Numbered from the stretch's first letter, positions 42,889 to 51,674 are shown. The stretch is DNA of 64,000 nt from Hymenobacter chitinivorans DSM 11115 (GCF_002797555.1 NZ_PGFA01000001.1:682001-746000); one strand, 5' to 3'. The notes: generated from the sequence alone by a model not told the origin. Numbers and translations are program-made.

Positions 42889-42954
42889 GCGTCTTCGTTC
42901 CAGGCGGCGGCAACCGGGCCGAAACCCTGCCGCCGCCGCCTGGAACGAAGACGC
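42889..42954. repeat. Perfect 22-bp inverted repeat
   Basis: Bases 42889-42910 pair perfectly with 42933-42954 (GCGTCTTCGTTCCAGGCGGC and its complement are included), around a 22-base loop. On the minus strand the T-run lies before, not after, the stem, so it is not a standard terminator for the T9SS gene that ends at 42978. Confidence 0.85.
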
Positions 42955-42977
42955 CCGCAGTAAAAAAAACGAAACGA

Positions 42978-45269
42978 TTACTGTTTCACAAAGCGCAGGG
43001 CCGCCGCACCCTGTTCCTGCTGGGTGCGCACGGTGTAGATTCCGGCCGGTAGCGGGGATACGTTGAGCGTGGCCGAGGTGCCCAGCGGGTGGTGCTCCAG
43101 TACAGTGCGGCCCAGGGCATCGAGCACGTAGACCGGGTAAGCCGGGTTCAGCCCGTCGATGGTCAGCTCCCGGGTGGCGGGCACGGGACTGGCCTGCAGC
43201 CCCGGACCGGGCTCCCGCACCGTCACCACGGCCACGGGCAGGACTGTTTCCAGGTCGTTGCGGTCGGTTTGGCGCAGCCGGTAGTACCAGGTGCCGGGCT
43301 GGGCAGTAGCATCCACGTAGCGGTAGTCGGCGCCCCGGCTGGCTGAGCCCTGGGCTTCCAAGTACTTTAGGGACTGCCAGGTGGGCTGCGCGGCCGCGCG
43401 CCGCTCCACGGTAAAGCCCCTGCTAAGGTCCTCGGTGGCGGTGGCCCACTGCAGCTGCACCCCGCCCTTGAGGGCCTGGGCCGTAAAGGAAACCAGAGAC
43501 ACGGGCAGGGGCCGCGCCATATCGGCCAGGGTAAAGAAATTGCCTTTCAAAAAGTCGCGGATGCGCACCACGGTTATTTTGTTCAGGTCCGCGTCGCGGG
43601 TGGTGGCGTGCATGTTCTGCCAGGTGCCGCCGTTGGGGTCGGTGGTGCGAAACAGCTCCAGGTAGTTCTCATCCATCGAATACGTTTTCTGCGTCCCGTT
43701 GTCGACGTAGCCGTAGGTCAGCTCGCTGGGGTTATCGTCGCGGTAGCTGAAGATGAGCTTAAAGTCGATTCCTTCCTGCTCGGTGGCTTCCACCTTGTAC
43801 TGCCGCAGGGCGCTTTGGCTCAGGGCGTTGTTGCCGGTGCCAAAGGCCCCGCCGGTTTTGTAGCCGCCCGTGTAGCGCGTAACGGTGGTGACGCCCAGGG
43901 GTAAAGTGCCCGAGCTGGGGGCCAACGTCAGACCGATGCCGCTGAACTGGTAGTTGTTGGGGCCCGGCACGTCGCCAGTGGCCTGCACCGTACCCCGGAT
44001 GTAGCCCGGGCCAGTTTCAGTTAGCGCAATATTGCCCGGATCCGTCGGCGACACGGCCAAGATTACCTTGCTGGCCCCGGTTTCAAGGACGCCGGCCGTC
44101 AAACTCAGGCGGGCCAGAATGGTGATGTCGCCGGCCAGGATTTTGGTGCCGGAGCCCGGAATATACAGGCCGTAGTACGTGCCGCTGGCAATCTGCTGGG
44201 AGCCGGGGCCGTCGAGCGTAACCCGGGAAGTACCCGGCAGGAAGGTACCCGCCACATTCATGTTGCCACTGACGGTTAGGTTGGCATTGCCGGTGGAGTG
44301 CTTGAACGTGGCCCCGCTGCCGATGGTGAAGTTCTTTTTGACCACCACGTTGGCGTTGCTGGTATTCATGTCGAGCGTGCCCTGCTGCACCATCATGTTG
44401 CCGTTTATGGTCCAGGAGCCGGCGTTGCGCACCGTCAGGCCCGGCGAGTTGAGCATGAAATCATACACGCTGAAGCTGCCCAAGTCGATGCTGCTGGTGC
44501 CGGCCTGGGCGGCGGTAGGGGCCATAAAGCTGGTTTGGCTGAAGGGCTTGGTGGCCGCGCTGCCGTTGCCGGAGTTGGATACGGTGTAGTAATACGGGGC
44601 GTAGCGTGCGGCCGTGGCGGTGGCCAGATAGCCGCCCTCATTGGTAATGGGCACGCAGCCGTCGGTGATTTTGAGGTTGCCGGTGGGCGTATAAATGTTG
44701 TAGCCCAGCCAGTTGAACGCCCCGGCGGCCGACAGGCTCAGGGCGCTGCGGGCAATGCGCAGTTCCCGCACGCTGGCGTTGCCCACCACCTTGGTGACCA
44801 AATCGGCAATGGCTGGGGCCGCCACCGGGGCCGTGCTGGTGGCCCCGACGGAAGTAGCGCCCGACCACAGCCCACTGCCCGCCGCGTAGTACTCCACTTT
44901 GCTGTTGTCCAGGAAAAAGGCGCGGTCGGCCTGAAACGGCGGGGTCACGGTAGCCTGCATATTGCCGGTCGTGTACTGAATGCCGCTGAGCGTGCCTTCA
45001 CTGCCGGTAGCGGGCAGGGCCGGGTCGGTGTCGAAGAAGAGCACCGCGGGTAGGGTGGACTTATTGGCTTCCACGGCCACGTAGATATAGCTGGCATCCC
45101 AGGTCATGTACCAGGTAATGCCGTTGGCTACCTGGTTTTGGGCGTCGCCGTACTCGCCGGCGGTGATGACCCCGTCGAGCGTTGGCGTTTGGTACTGCGC
45201 CCAGCTCTGACGGGGCAAAACGATACTTAGGGTGCAGAGTAACAGTAGCAAAGGGGAAATTTTTTTCAT
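42978..45269 (-). CDS. T9SS-exported cell-surface protein with CBM9-like N-terminus
   Basis: Large secreted protein of 763 aa with a signal peptide (LLLLLCTLSIVLPRQSWAQ). The N-terminal domain (about residues 27-200) opens TPTLDGVITAGEYGDAQNQ, which recalls CBM9/DOMON-like carbohydrate-binding domains. The middle part (about 280-560) has beta-strand repeats such as NMMVQQGTLDMNTSNANVVV and FTIGSGATFKHSTGNANLTV. An FN3-like segment follows, with QLQWATATEDLSRGFTVERR. The C-terminus is a T9SS type A sorting domain (ELTIDGLNPAYPVYVLDALG to LPAGIYTVRT, ending RFVKQ). It should be exported by the type IX system and attached to the surface; its ligand is unknown. Confidence 0.9.
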   Translation of the reverse strand: MKKISPLLLLLCTLSIVLPRQSWAQYQTPTLDGVITAGEYGDAQNQVANGITWYMTWDASYIYVAVEANKSTLPAVLFFDTDPALPATGSEGTLSGIQYTTGNMQATVTPPFQADRAFFLDNSKVEYYAAGSGLWSGATSVGATSTAPVAAPAIADLVTKVVGNASVRELRIARSALSLSAAGAFNWLGYNIYTPTGNLKITDGCVPITNEGGYLATATAARYAPYYYTVSNSGNGSAATKPFSQTSFMAPTAAQAGTSSIDLGSFSVYDFMLNSPGLTVRNAGSWTINGNMMVQQGTLDMNTSNANVVVKKNFTIGSGATFKHSTGNANLTVSGNMNVAGTFLPGTSRVTLDGPGSQQIASGTYYGLYIPGSGTKILAGDITILARLSLTAGVLETGASKVILAVSPTDPGNIALTETGPGYIRGTVQATGDVPGPNNYQFSGIGLTLAPSSGTLPLGVTTVTRYTGGYKTGGAFGTGNNALSQSALRQYKVEATEQEGIDFKLIFSYRDDNPSELTYGYVDNGTQKTYSMDENYLELFRTTDPNGGTWQNMHATTRDADLNKITVVRIRDFLKGNFFTLADMARPLPVSLVSFTAQALKGGVQLQWATATEDLSRGFTVERRAAAQPTWQSLKYLEAQGSASRGADYRYVDATAQPGTWYYRLRQTDRNDLETVLPVAVVTVREPGPGLQASPVPATRELTIDGLNPAYPVYVLDALGRTVLEHHPLGTSATLNVSPLPAGIYTVRTQQEQGAAALRFVKQ

Positions 45270-45270
45270 G

Positions 45271-45305
45271 GGTGTACTGCTAAGGTGTGGTAGTACACCA
45301 AGATA
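45271..45305 (-). promoter_or_regulatory. -7 box and leader hairpin of the T9SS gene
   Basis: On the minus strand TATCTTG (45305-45299) is followed directly by GGTGTACT (45299-45292), which pairs with AGTACACC (45278-45271) just before the ATG at 45269. The hairpin would include nearly the whole leader and may be an operator or a translation control element. The rest of the gap to 45552 has a very AT-rich stretch (45301-45355). Confidence 0.45.
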
Positions 45306-45517
45306 AATTATGTAAATCGTTATAAATAATATTTAAATGTTTAAATAATTTGAAGTCCTATGGAATAGGAATAACGCAACCGAAGCTGGCTGCCCGTGCC
45401 CGTAGCTGCTCCCTGCCCAGCAAAGCCACCTCAGCACTGTCGCGCCCAAAGGCGCCGGTAAGGCCGCGGCCCGCTAGAACCTTGGGCCGGTTTGCGGTTA
45501 CCACTAGCAGCGGCTCC

Positions 45518-45525
45518 TATCTTTA
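45518..45525 (+). promoter_or_regulatory. -7 box (TATCTTTA) of the PIG-L gene
   Basis: TATCTTTA lies 27 bp before the ATG at 45553; TTTG at 45491-45494 is 23 bp upstream of it at a slightly long -33 distance. Confidence 0.45.
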
Positions 45526-45552
45526 CGCCCTACGCTTCACTTTTCCCCGTTT

Positions 45553-48168
45553 ATGCGTTTTTCTGCCTTTCGTCTGCGCGCCGCCCTGCTGGCCTTACTA
45601 GTCACTCAGTCGCTCATTCACTCATTCACCGCCACGGCCCAGGCGCCCAAGACCTACACCTCCTCGGAAATCCTGCTGGGCCTGAAAAAGCTCAACGTTC
45701 TGGGCTCGGTGCTATACATGGCCGCCCACCCCGACGACGAAAATACCCGCCTGATTGCCTATATGGCCAACGGCCGCCTGCTCGAAACCGGCTACCTGAG
45801 CTGCACCCGCGGCGACGGCGGCCAGAACCTCATCGGCCCCGAGCTGCGCGAGCAGCTCGGCGTCATCCGCACCCAGGAGCTGCTGGCGGCCCGCCGCATC
45901 GATGGCGGCCGGCAGTTCTTCACCCGCGCCAACGACTTCGGCTTCTCCAAAACCGCTGAGGAAACCTTCACCATCTGGGACAAGGAGCAGGTGCTGGCCG
46001 ACATGGTCTGGGTGATTCGCCAGCGCCGGCCCGACGTGCTCATCACCCGCTTCCCGCCCGACGCCCGCGCCGGCCACGGCCACCACACCGCCTCCGCCAT
46101 CCTGGCCGCCGAAGCCTTCGACGCCGCCGGCGACCCCAAGCGCTTCCCCGAGCAGCTGAAGTACGTACAGGTGTGGCAGCCCAAGCGCCTGTTCTGGAAC
46201 ACCGGCTCCTTCTTCGTGAAGCCCGGCGAAAACATGGATGGCTACCTCAAGCTCGACGCCGGTGGCTATAACCCCCTGCTGGGCCAGAGCTACGGCGAAA
46301 TTGCGGCCCGCAGCCGCTCCCAGCACAAAAGCCAGGGCTTCGGCTCCAGTGCTACCCGCGGTGAGGCGCTGGAATACTTGCAGCAGGTAAAAGGCGACAA
46401 AGCCACGAAAGACCCCTTCGAAGGCATCGACCAAAGCTGGAACCGAGTGAAAGGCGGCGCGGCCGTGGGCAAGCTGATTGACGAGGTAATTCGCAAGTAT
46501 GACCCGAGTAACCCGGCGGCTAGTGTAGCGGGCTTGGCTTTGGTGAAAAAAGCTATAGACAGTTGGCCAGAAAAGGGCATTTCTGAGCAGCCGGGAGCGA
46601 AGGGTAACCCGGATGAGGGGTTTTGGAAAGAGGAAAAAATGGCCGAAGTAGAGCAACTGCTCCAGGCCTGTATGGGCTTGTACATCGAAGCAACTGCCAA
46701 CACGGCCACCGTGGCGCCCGGGCAGCCGCTGCAAGTGACTATTCAGGCCCTGAACCGCTCTAGCGCCAACGTATACTTGCGTGGTCAACTATTTCTAGGT
46801 ATCGACTCGGAAGCGGATTCTCTCTGGACGCTGCGCCCGAATCAAACCCTGGTGCGGCGCGTCAATGCCGAACTGCCCGAAAACTTCGTCGTGTCGCAGC
46901 CCTACTGGCTGCTGGAGCCGGGTAGCGTTGGGATGTACCGGTTGCCCAAGCAGCTGCAGGAAGGCCAGCAGCGGATGCGGACACCCATTAAGGTATTGGA
47001 GCAGGATCTGGTGGGGGAGCCGCAGAATCCAATTTATCCGCAGCTCTACCAAATGGTGGCCTTCGGGCCCAATCAAGGGCTCGATAATTATTTCCATCTC
47101 CGGGTTCCCGTCCAGTACAAAAGCACCGACCCGGTCGAAGGGGAGAAGTACCGCCCCCTCACCGTCGTGCCGCCCGTGGCCGTCAACATCGGCGGCCGGG
47201 CCTACGTCTTCGCCGACAACACCCCCAAAACCATTCCCGTGACCCTGCGCGCCGGTAAGGCTGGCGTCAAAGGCTCCCTGGCCCTGACGTTGCCCGCCGG
47301 CTGGAAAGCTCAGCCCGCCACCGCCGCCTTCGACCTCGCCACCAAGGACGCCGAGCAAACCGTGCTGTTCCAGGTGCAGCCCGGCCCCGGCGCCGCCGAA
47401 GGCAAATCCGAAGTCAAAGCCGTAGCCACCGTTGATGGTCAGGCTTATTCGCGCGGCTACCAGGTAATTCAGTACAACCACATTCCGACCCAGACGCTGT
47501 TTCCCGAAGCCGTGGCCCCGCTCGTCAAGCTCGACCTCAAGCGCAAGGGCCAGGAAATCGGCTACCTGATGGGGGCCGGCGACGAAGTGCCCGACGCCCT
47601 GCGCCAGATCGGCTACAACGTGACCCTGCTCAAGCCCGACGACATCAGCCCCGACTACCTGCGCCGCTTCGACGCCGTGGTGCTCGGCATCCGGGCCTAC
47701 AATACCCTCGACCGGCTCAAAACCCTCCAGCCCAACCTGCTCAAATACGTCGAAAACGGCGGCAACGTGGTGGTGCAGTACGTGGTAAACCGGGGCACCG
47801 TACTGCCCGAAATCGGCCCGTACCCGCTCAAGCTCTCCGCCGACCGGGTCACCGTCGAAAACGCCGCCGTGACCTTCCTCAACCCCAAGCAGCCCCTGCT
47901 GAACACGCCTAACAAAATCACCAGCAAGGATTTCGAAGGCTGGGTGCAGGAGCAGGGCCTCTATTACCCCAGCACCTGGGACCCCAAATACCAAACAGTC
48001 ATCAGCAGCCACGACCCCGGCGAAACGGCCAAGGAAAGCGCCATCCTCGTCGCCGACTACGGCAAGGGCCACTACATCTACACCGGCCTCTCGCTCTTCC
48101 GCGAGCTGCCCGCCGGCGTCCCCGGCGCCTACCGCCTGCTCACCAACATGGTGTCCTTGGGCAAGTAG
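45553..48168 (+). CDS. Large secreted PIG-L family deacetylase with C-terminal ThuA/GATase-like domain
   Basis: Protein of 871 aa with a signal peptide (RAALLALLVTQSLIHSF to ATAQA). The N-terminal PIG-L/LmbE domain has the zinc motif VLYMAAHPDDENTR near residue 57 and the later His pair in RAGHGHHTASAIL near residue 175; the family removes N-acetyl groups from GlcNAc-type substrates. The middle region (about 380-690) is beta-rich. The last 180 residues contain YNVTLLKPDDISPDYLRRFD and VVLGIRAYNTLDRL, then VENGGNVVVQYVVNRG, the pattern of a ThuA/class-I glutamine-amidotransferase-like domain. Such fusions are known in Bacteroidota; the substrate is not known. Confidence 0.9.
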   Translation: MRFSAFRLRAALLALLVTQSLIHSFTATAQAPKTYTSSEILLGLKKLNVLGSVLYMAAHPDDENTRLIAYMANGRLLETGYLSCTRGDGGQNLIGPELREQLGVIRTQELLAARRIDGGRQFFTRANDFGFSKTAEETFTIWDKEQVLADMVWVIRQRRPDVLITRFPPDARAGHGHHTASAILAAEAFDAAGDPKRFPEQLKYVQVWQPKRLFWNTGSFFVKPGENMDGYLKLDAGGYNPLLGQSYGEIAARSRSQHKSQGFGSSATRGEALEYLQQVKGDKATKDPFEGIDQSWNRVKGGAAVGKLIDEVIRKYDPSNPAASVAGLALVKKAIDSWPEKGISEQPGAKGNPDEGFWKEEKMAEVEQLLQACMGLYIEATANTATVAPGQPLQVTIQALNRSSANVYLRGQLFLGIDSEADSLWTLRPNQTLVRRVNAELPENFVVSQPYWLLEPGSVGMYRLPKQLQEGQQRMRTPIKVLEQDLVGEPQNPIYPQLYQMVAFGPNQGLDNYFHLRVPVQYKSTDPVEGEKYRPLTVVPPVAVNIGGRAYVFADNTPKTIPVTLRAGKAGVKGSLALTLPAGWKAQPATAAFDLATKDAEQTVLFQVQPGPGAAEGKSEVKAVATVDGQAYSRGYQVIQYNHIPTQTLFPEAVAPLVKLDLKRKGQEIGYLMGAGDEVPDALRQIGYNVTLLKPDDISPDYLRRFDAVVLGIRAYNTLDRLKTLQPNLLKYVENGGNVVVQYVVNRGTVLPEIGPYPLKLSADRVTVENAAVTFLNPKQPLLNTPNKITSKDFEGWVQEQGLYYPSTWDPKYQTVISSHDPGETAKESAILVADYGKGHYIYTGLSLFRELPAGVPGAYRLLTNMVSLGK

Positions 48169-48170
48169 GG

Positions 48171-48370
48171 GGGTAATGTGCGAATGTGGTTGAATGGGCT
48201 GAGGTGCTAATTCTCGGGTCATTGCGGGCGAAGCCATACCGCGTATAAAGCGGCGTCAATCCGTCCTCTGCGCAGCACAACTCGCCCTTTTACCAGAAAG
48301 CCCTTTGCTACTGCAGTAGTAAGGGGCTTTCTGGTAAAAGGGCGTGGAGACGCCTACTTGCGTCTCAATC
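48171..48370. repeat. Dispersed nested-palindrome element, copy C
   Basis: Left flank words TAATGTG, GAATGTGG and GAGGTGCTAAT (48174-48210) match copy B. The middle arm is CATTGCGGGCGAAGCCAT with CAATCCGTCCTCTGC (48220-48272). The core has a perfect 21-bp stem (48283-48303 with 48324-48344) extended inward by CTACT/AGTAG. The right outer arm is missing; instead a short GAGACGC/GCGTCTC hairpin follows (48345-48366). Confidence 0.82.
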
Positions 48371-48591
48371 GTAGCGGACGTTGCTAGCCCTGTCTCGCTC
48401 ACTGAGGAGATGCGAACATGCGTCTACTTAGTGCTCTAAGGGGGGCGGCTGCGCCTAGCAACGAACGGGCGCGTGCAACGAGTCCAGGCGCTGGTGGCCG
48501 GAACACATACTGCCAAACGGAACGAATCAGCCGCCGTTTGCGGTTGCTGGGCTCAACTGCGTAGCTTCACGCCCCACCCGTCCCGCTGCCT
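48371..48591. other. Gap before the PAP2 gene
   Basis: No gene is seen. CGTTGCTAG near 48379 and CTAGCAACG near 48457 form a loose inverted pair around a stretch with GCGAACATGCGTCT. No promoter consensus is clear. Confidence 0.5.
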
Positions 48592-49293
48592 ATGCCCGCG
48601 CCCGCGCTGCTTACCCCCCGCCAGTTTCTGCGCCTGACCATCGGCCTGCTCGCCGCCTGCCTGCTGCTCATTCCCTTTTTCGACCAGCCCCTGGCCCTGT
48701 TTCTGCACCAGCACTGCGCCCCGGCCCGACCCTTCTTCGAGGCCCTCACCAGCCGCGCCGACCAGCTCCACGAGCTGAGCATGGCCCACCTGCTGGGTAT
48801 TCCGGTCGTTTTTCTGGGGCTGGCCCTGGCCTTTGGCGTGGGCCGCTGGGTGCTGCGCAGCCCGGCCGCCGGCCTGTTTCTGGTGCTGCTGCTCACCCAC
48901 GAGCTGAGCATGGTGGCGGCCCGGGTACTCAAGGGCGTGCTGCTGCGCCTGCGTCCGGTGGCGTTGTTTGCCGGCGCCTACCACGATTTGGGCTTCGGCT
49001 ACGACACCCCCAACACCGGCTCGTTTCCCTCCACCCACACGGCCATCTACGCCAGTTTGTTTGTGCCCCTGGCCGTGGCCTTTCCCCAGCGGCGCCTGCC
49101 GCTGCTGCTTTTCCCGGTGCTCATCGGCCTGGGCCGCCTCGTGCTCGACATGCACTACCTCTCCGACGTGCTTTTCTCGGGCTGGCTGGTCGTGCTCTTC
49201 ACCTTCCTGGCCGGCCAGCTCACCCAGCTCCCCGCCATTGCCGGCCCCCAGGCGGCCCTGGTCCCCGTCCCCGTCCCCGTCGGCGAAGAGTAA
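48592..49293 (+). CDS. PAP2 family membrane phosphatase
   Basis: Inner-membrane phosphatase of 233 aa with six hydrophobic segments. The three catalytic motifs are present: KGVLLRLRP (KxxxxxxRP, near residue 113), FPSTHTAIYASL (PSxH-like, near residue 146) and RLVLDMHYLSDV (RxxxxxHxxxD, near residue 188). The loop before motif 2 (DLGFGYDTPNTG) is typical of PAP2 enzymes acting on lipid phosphates such as undecaprenyl-pyrophosphate or phosphatidic acid. The end is a short Pro/Val repeat (VPVPVPVGEE). Confidence 0.9.
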   Translation: MPAPALLTPRQFLRLTIGLLAACLLLIPFFDQPLALFLHQHCAPARPFFEALTSRADQLHELSMAHLLGIPVVFLGLALAFGVGRWVLRSPAAGLFLVLLLTHELSMVAARVLKGVLLRLRPVALFAGAYHDLGFGYDTPNTGSFPSTHTAIYASLFVPLAVAFPQRRLPLLLFPVLIGLGRLVLDMHYLSDVLFSGWLVVLFTFLAGQLTQLPAIAGPQAALVPVPVPVGEE

Positions 49294-49404
49294 TCCCATG
49301 CTCCGCTTTTCACCCATCATCCGTAACGGCCCCGGCAGCATTTTCCGCGTAGCAAGCGGTAGGTCCTACCGCCGCTGCCCCGCCACCGTTATGCCAACGC
49401 CCTG

Positions 49405-49440
49405 AGGCCCTGTACTACGCCGGTAGTACAGGGCCTTTTT
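49405..49440 (+). terminator. Terminator after the PAP2 gene
   Basis: AGGCCCTGTACTAC (49405-49418) pairs with GTAGTACAGGGCCT (49423-49436), loop GCCG, then TTTTT. It lies 112 bp after the stop; nothing else is recognisable at 49294-49404. Confidence 0.92.
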
Positions 49441-49534
49441 TGTGTAAATCAACTCCCGGCCAAACAGGGGCGGAGCCGCCCGCAGCAGAGCGTACCACCC
49501 GTTTGGCCCACATTCCCAACCAGCCGCCAATTGT

Positions 49535-49807
49535 CATCTACCGGGTAACAAATAACAACTACCATGCATCAGACAGCCTCTATCACCCGTCATTTATCAA
49601 CTACCATCAGTCAGCCACCAACTACCATGTGCCAGATAGTAACTACCACCCGACACTTAGCAACTACCGATCATCAGACAGCAACAACCACTAGTCAGAT
49701 AGTAACTACCATCAGTCAGGCATCATCTACCGTGCGCCACTTGTTCCCTACCAAGTAACAATGACATCCTACCAACTATTGACTACCAACTATCAACTAG
49801 CAACGAA
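49535..49807 (+). repeat. Degenerate 21-bp tandem array, thirteen units
   Basis: Thirteen contiguous 21-bp units starting at 49535, 49556 and so on every 21 bp to 49787. The consensus is close to YAACTACCATCAGYCAGATAG; CTAYC is kept in register in nearly all units and the right half drifts. The repeats translate to heptads (such as NYHQSAT / NYHVPDS) in one frame, but no believable start or family supports a gene. The array ends 9 bp before the TTG of the small membrane protein. The stretch 49441-49534 shows nothing else. Confidence 0.88.
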
Positions 49808-49815
49808 CAACTAAA

Positions 49816-49974
49816 TTGCCGACCTTAACCCCGCCGCCCTTGCCCGCTACTACTCCGCCCGATTCTGAGAAACCCCCGCTGCTGTCGTCCTGGCGGTCTT
49901 GGTACACCCTGGTGCTGGCCGCCCTCGGGGCCGAGCTGGCCCTGTTCCTCTACCTGACCCGCCTCTTCGCATGA
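49816..49974 (+). CDS. Small membrane protein (52 aa) coupled to the symporter, TTG start
   Basis: A short frame from TTG 49816 encodes 52 residues: a Pro/Thr-rich N-terminus (PTLTPPPLPATTPPDSEK), then SSWRSWYTLVLAALGAELAL forming one membrane helix, ending LYLTRLFA. The TGA overlaps the ATG of the sodium:solute symporter as ATGA. An in-frame TAG at 49798 limits the start, and no ATG is available. Short one-helix proteins with a WRSWY-type entry placed just before SSF symporters recur in Bacteroidota as far as I recall, so this is probably an accessory subunit; the symporter may need it for stability or regulation (inference). Confidence 0.62.
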   Translation: MPTLTPPPLPATTPPDSEKPPLLSSWRSWYTLVLAALGAELALFLYLTRLFA

Positions 49975-51674
49975 GCCTCCTCGACTGGCTGGTGCTCGGC
50001 GGCACCCTGTTGTTTATTGTTGGCTACGGTACCTGGCGCACCCGCCGCGCCGGTCGCACCCTCGACGCCTATTTGCTGGGCAGCCGGCAGGCCAACTGGT
50101 GGGGCATCGGCCTGAGCATCGTGGCCACCCAGGCCTCGGCCATCACCTTTCTGAGCACCCCCGGCCAGGCCTACGACGACGGGATGCGCTTTATCCAGTT
50201 CTACTTCGGCCTGCCCCTGGCCATGGTGCTCATTGCCGCCGTGGCCGTGCCCATCTACCAGCGCCTGCGCGTCTTCACGGCCTACGAATACCTCGAAACC
50301 CGCTTCGACCGCCGCACCCGCACCCTGGCCGCCCTGTTGTTTCTGGTGCAGCGCGGCCTCTCTAACGGCCTCTCGCTCTACGCCCCGGCCCTGGTCTTAT
50401 CCGCCATCCTGGGCTGGAACGTGAGCCTGACCGTCTGGCTCATCGGCGGGCTGATGATCAGCTACACCGTGGCCGGGGGCACCCGCGCCGTGGCCGTTAC
50501 CCAGCAGTGGCAGGTAGCCGTCATCTTCACCGGTATGGTTGTGGCCGGCTACCTGCTGGTGCACTACCTGCCCGCCGGGGTGGGCTTCACCGAGGCCGTA
50601 CAGGTGGCCGGCTTCCACGGCAAGATGAACCTCATCGACTTCCACTTCGACCCCAAGGACCGCTACAACTTCTGGACCGGCATGACCGGCGGCCTGTTCC
50701 TGGCCCTGTCCTACTTCGGCACCGACCAAAGCCAGGTGCAGCGCTACCTCTCGGGGGAGAGCATCACCGAAAGCCGCCTGGGCCTGCTCTTCAACGGCCT
50801 GGTGAAAGTGCCCATGCAGTTCGGCATTCTGCTCATTGGCGTGCTGCTCTTCGTGTTTTACCAGTTCAATCAGCCCCCGCTCACCTTCAACATTCCGGTG
50901 CGGGAGCAGATTGCCAAAAATCCGCAGTACGCCCGGGGCCTCCACGAGCTGGAGCAGCGCCAGGCCATTACGTTTGCCGCCAAGCGTGACGCCACCACCG
51001 AGCTGGTGCGGGCCCTGCAAACCGAGAATGCCGAGTTGATTGGGGCCGCCCAAGCCTACCTGCAAACCACCGAGGCCGCCGCCCAGGGCTTGCGCGCTGC
51101 CACCAAGGACTTCCTCAAAAAAGCTGCCCCCACCGCCGAAGCCAAAGACACCGACTACGTCTTCCTGACCTTCGTGCTCCAGTACCTGCCCCGGGGCCTG
51201 GTGGGCCTGCTCATTGCCGTGGTGCTCAGCGCGGCCATGAGTTCCGCCGCCGCCGGCCTCAACGCCCTGGCCAGCACCACCATCATCGACCTCTACCGCC
51301 CCAGCCGGCCCCACCTGAGCGAGCTGCACTGCGTGCGGGCCTCGCGCTGGGCCACCATCGGCTGGGGCGTGCTCGGCATCGGCTTCGCCCTGTTTGCCGC
51401 CCGCCTCGAAAACCTGATTCAGGCCGTCAACATCCTGGGTTCCATCTTCTACGGCACCATCCTGGGTATTTTCGTAGTGGCTTTTTTCATGAAGAGCATC
51501 GGTAGCTGGGCCGTCCTACGGGCGGCCATCATCACCCAGCTGCTCATCTTCCTGCTCTTCTTCACCACCGACGTGGCCTACCTCTGGTACAATATCATCG
51601 GCTGCGCCCTGGTTATGGGCATTGCCTTAGCCCTGCAGCAACTCCGCCCCCAGCCAGTGCCACAGTCCGCTTAG
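49971..51674 (+). CDS. Sodium:solute symporter (SSF family)
   Basis: Na+-coupled transporter of 567 aa from ATG 49971 (MSLLDWLVLGG). The first helices carry RTLDAYLLGSRQANWWGIGL and IVATQASAITFLSTPGQAYDDG, the SSF N-terminal signature; the sodium-site helix near residue 420 is LLIAVVLSAAMSSAAAGLNA. A 100-residue cytoplasmic insert (about residues 300-400), rich in Glu/Ala/Gln, splits the helices TFNIPVREQI and YVFLTFVLQYLP. The substrate is unknown; sugars, amino acids or sialic acid are handled by relatives. Translation is coupled to the preceding 52-aa protein. Confidence 0.92.
   Translation: MSLLDWLVLGGTLLFIVGYGTWRTRRAGRTLDAYLLGSRQANWWGIGLSIVATQASAITFLSTPGQAYDDGMRFIQFYFGLPLAMVLIAAVAVPIYQRLRVFTAYEYLETRFDRRTRTLAALLFLVQRGLSNGLSLYAPALVLSAILGWNVSLTVWLIGGLMISYTVAGGTRAVAVTQQWQVAVIFTGMVVAGYLLVHYLPAGVGFTEAVQVAGFHGKMNLIDFHFDPKDRYNFWTGMTGGLFLALSYFGTDQSQVQRYLSGESITESRLGLLFNGLVKVPMQFGILLIGVLLFVFYQFNQPPLTFNIPVREQIAKNPQYARGLHELEQRQAITFAAKRDATTELVRALQTENAELIGAAQAYLQTTEAAAQGLRAATKDFLKKAAPTAEAKDTDYVFLTFVLQYLPRGLVGLLIAVVLSAAMSSAAAGLNALASTTIIDLYRPSRPHLSELHCVRASRWATIGWGVLGIGFALFAARLENLIQAVNILGSIFYGTILGIFVVAFFMKSIGSWAVLRAAIITQLLIFLLFFTTDVAYLWYNIIGCALVMGIALALQQLRPQPVPQSA

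Noticed and set aside
46795..48237. Minus-strand open frame of 480 codons over the PIG-L gene
   Set aside because: Antisense frame without signal peptide, domain or promoter; the PIG-L frame carries all motifs.
49440..49694. Protein-coding gene with heptad repeats (NYH-type)
   Set aside because: Only a TTG inside the terminator T-run could start it, and three different frames are open because the period is a multiple of three.
49535..49807. CRISPR array
   Set aside because: Units are contiguous and degenerate without constant repeats and unique spacers, and no cas gene is near.
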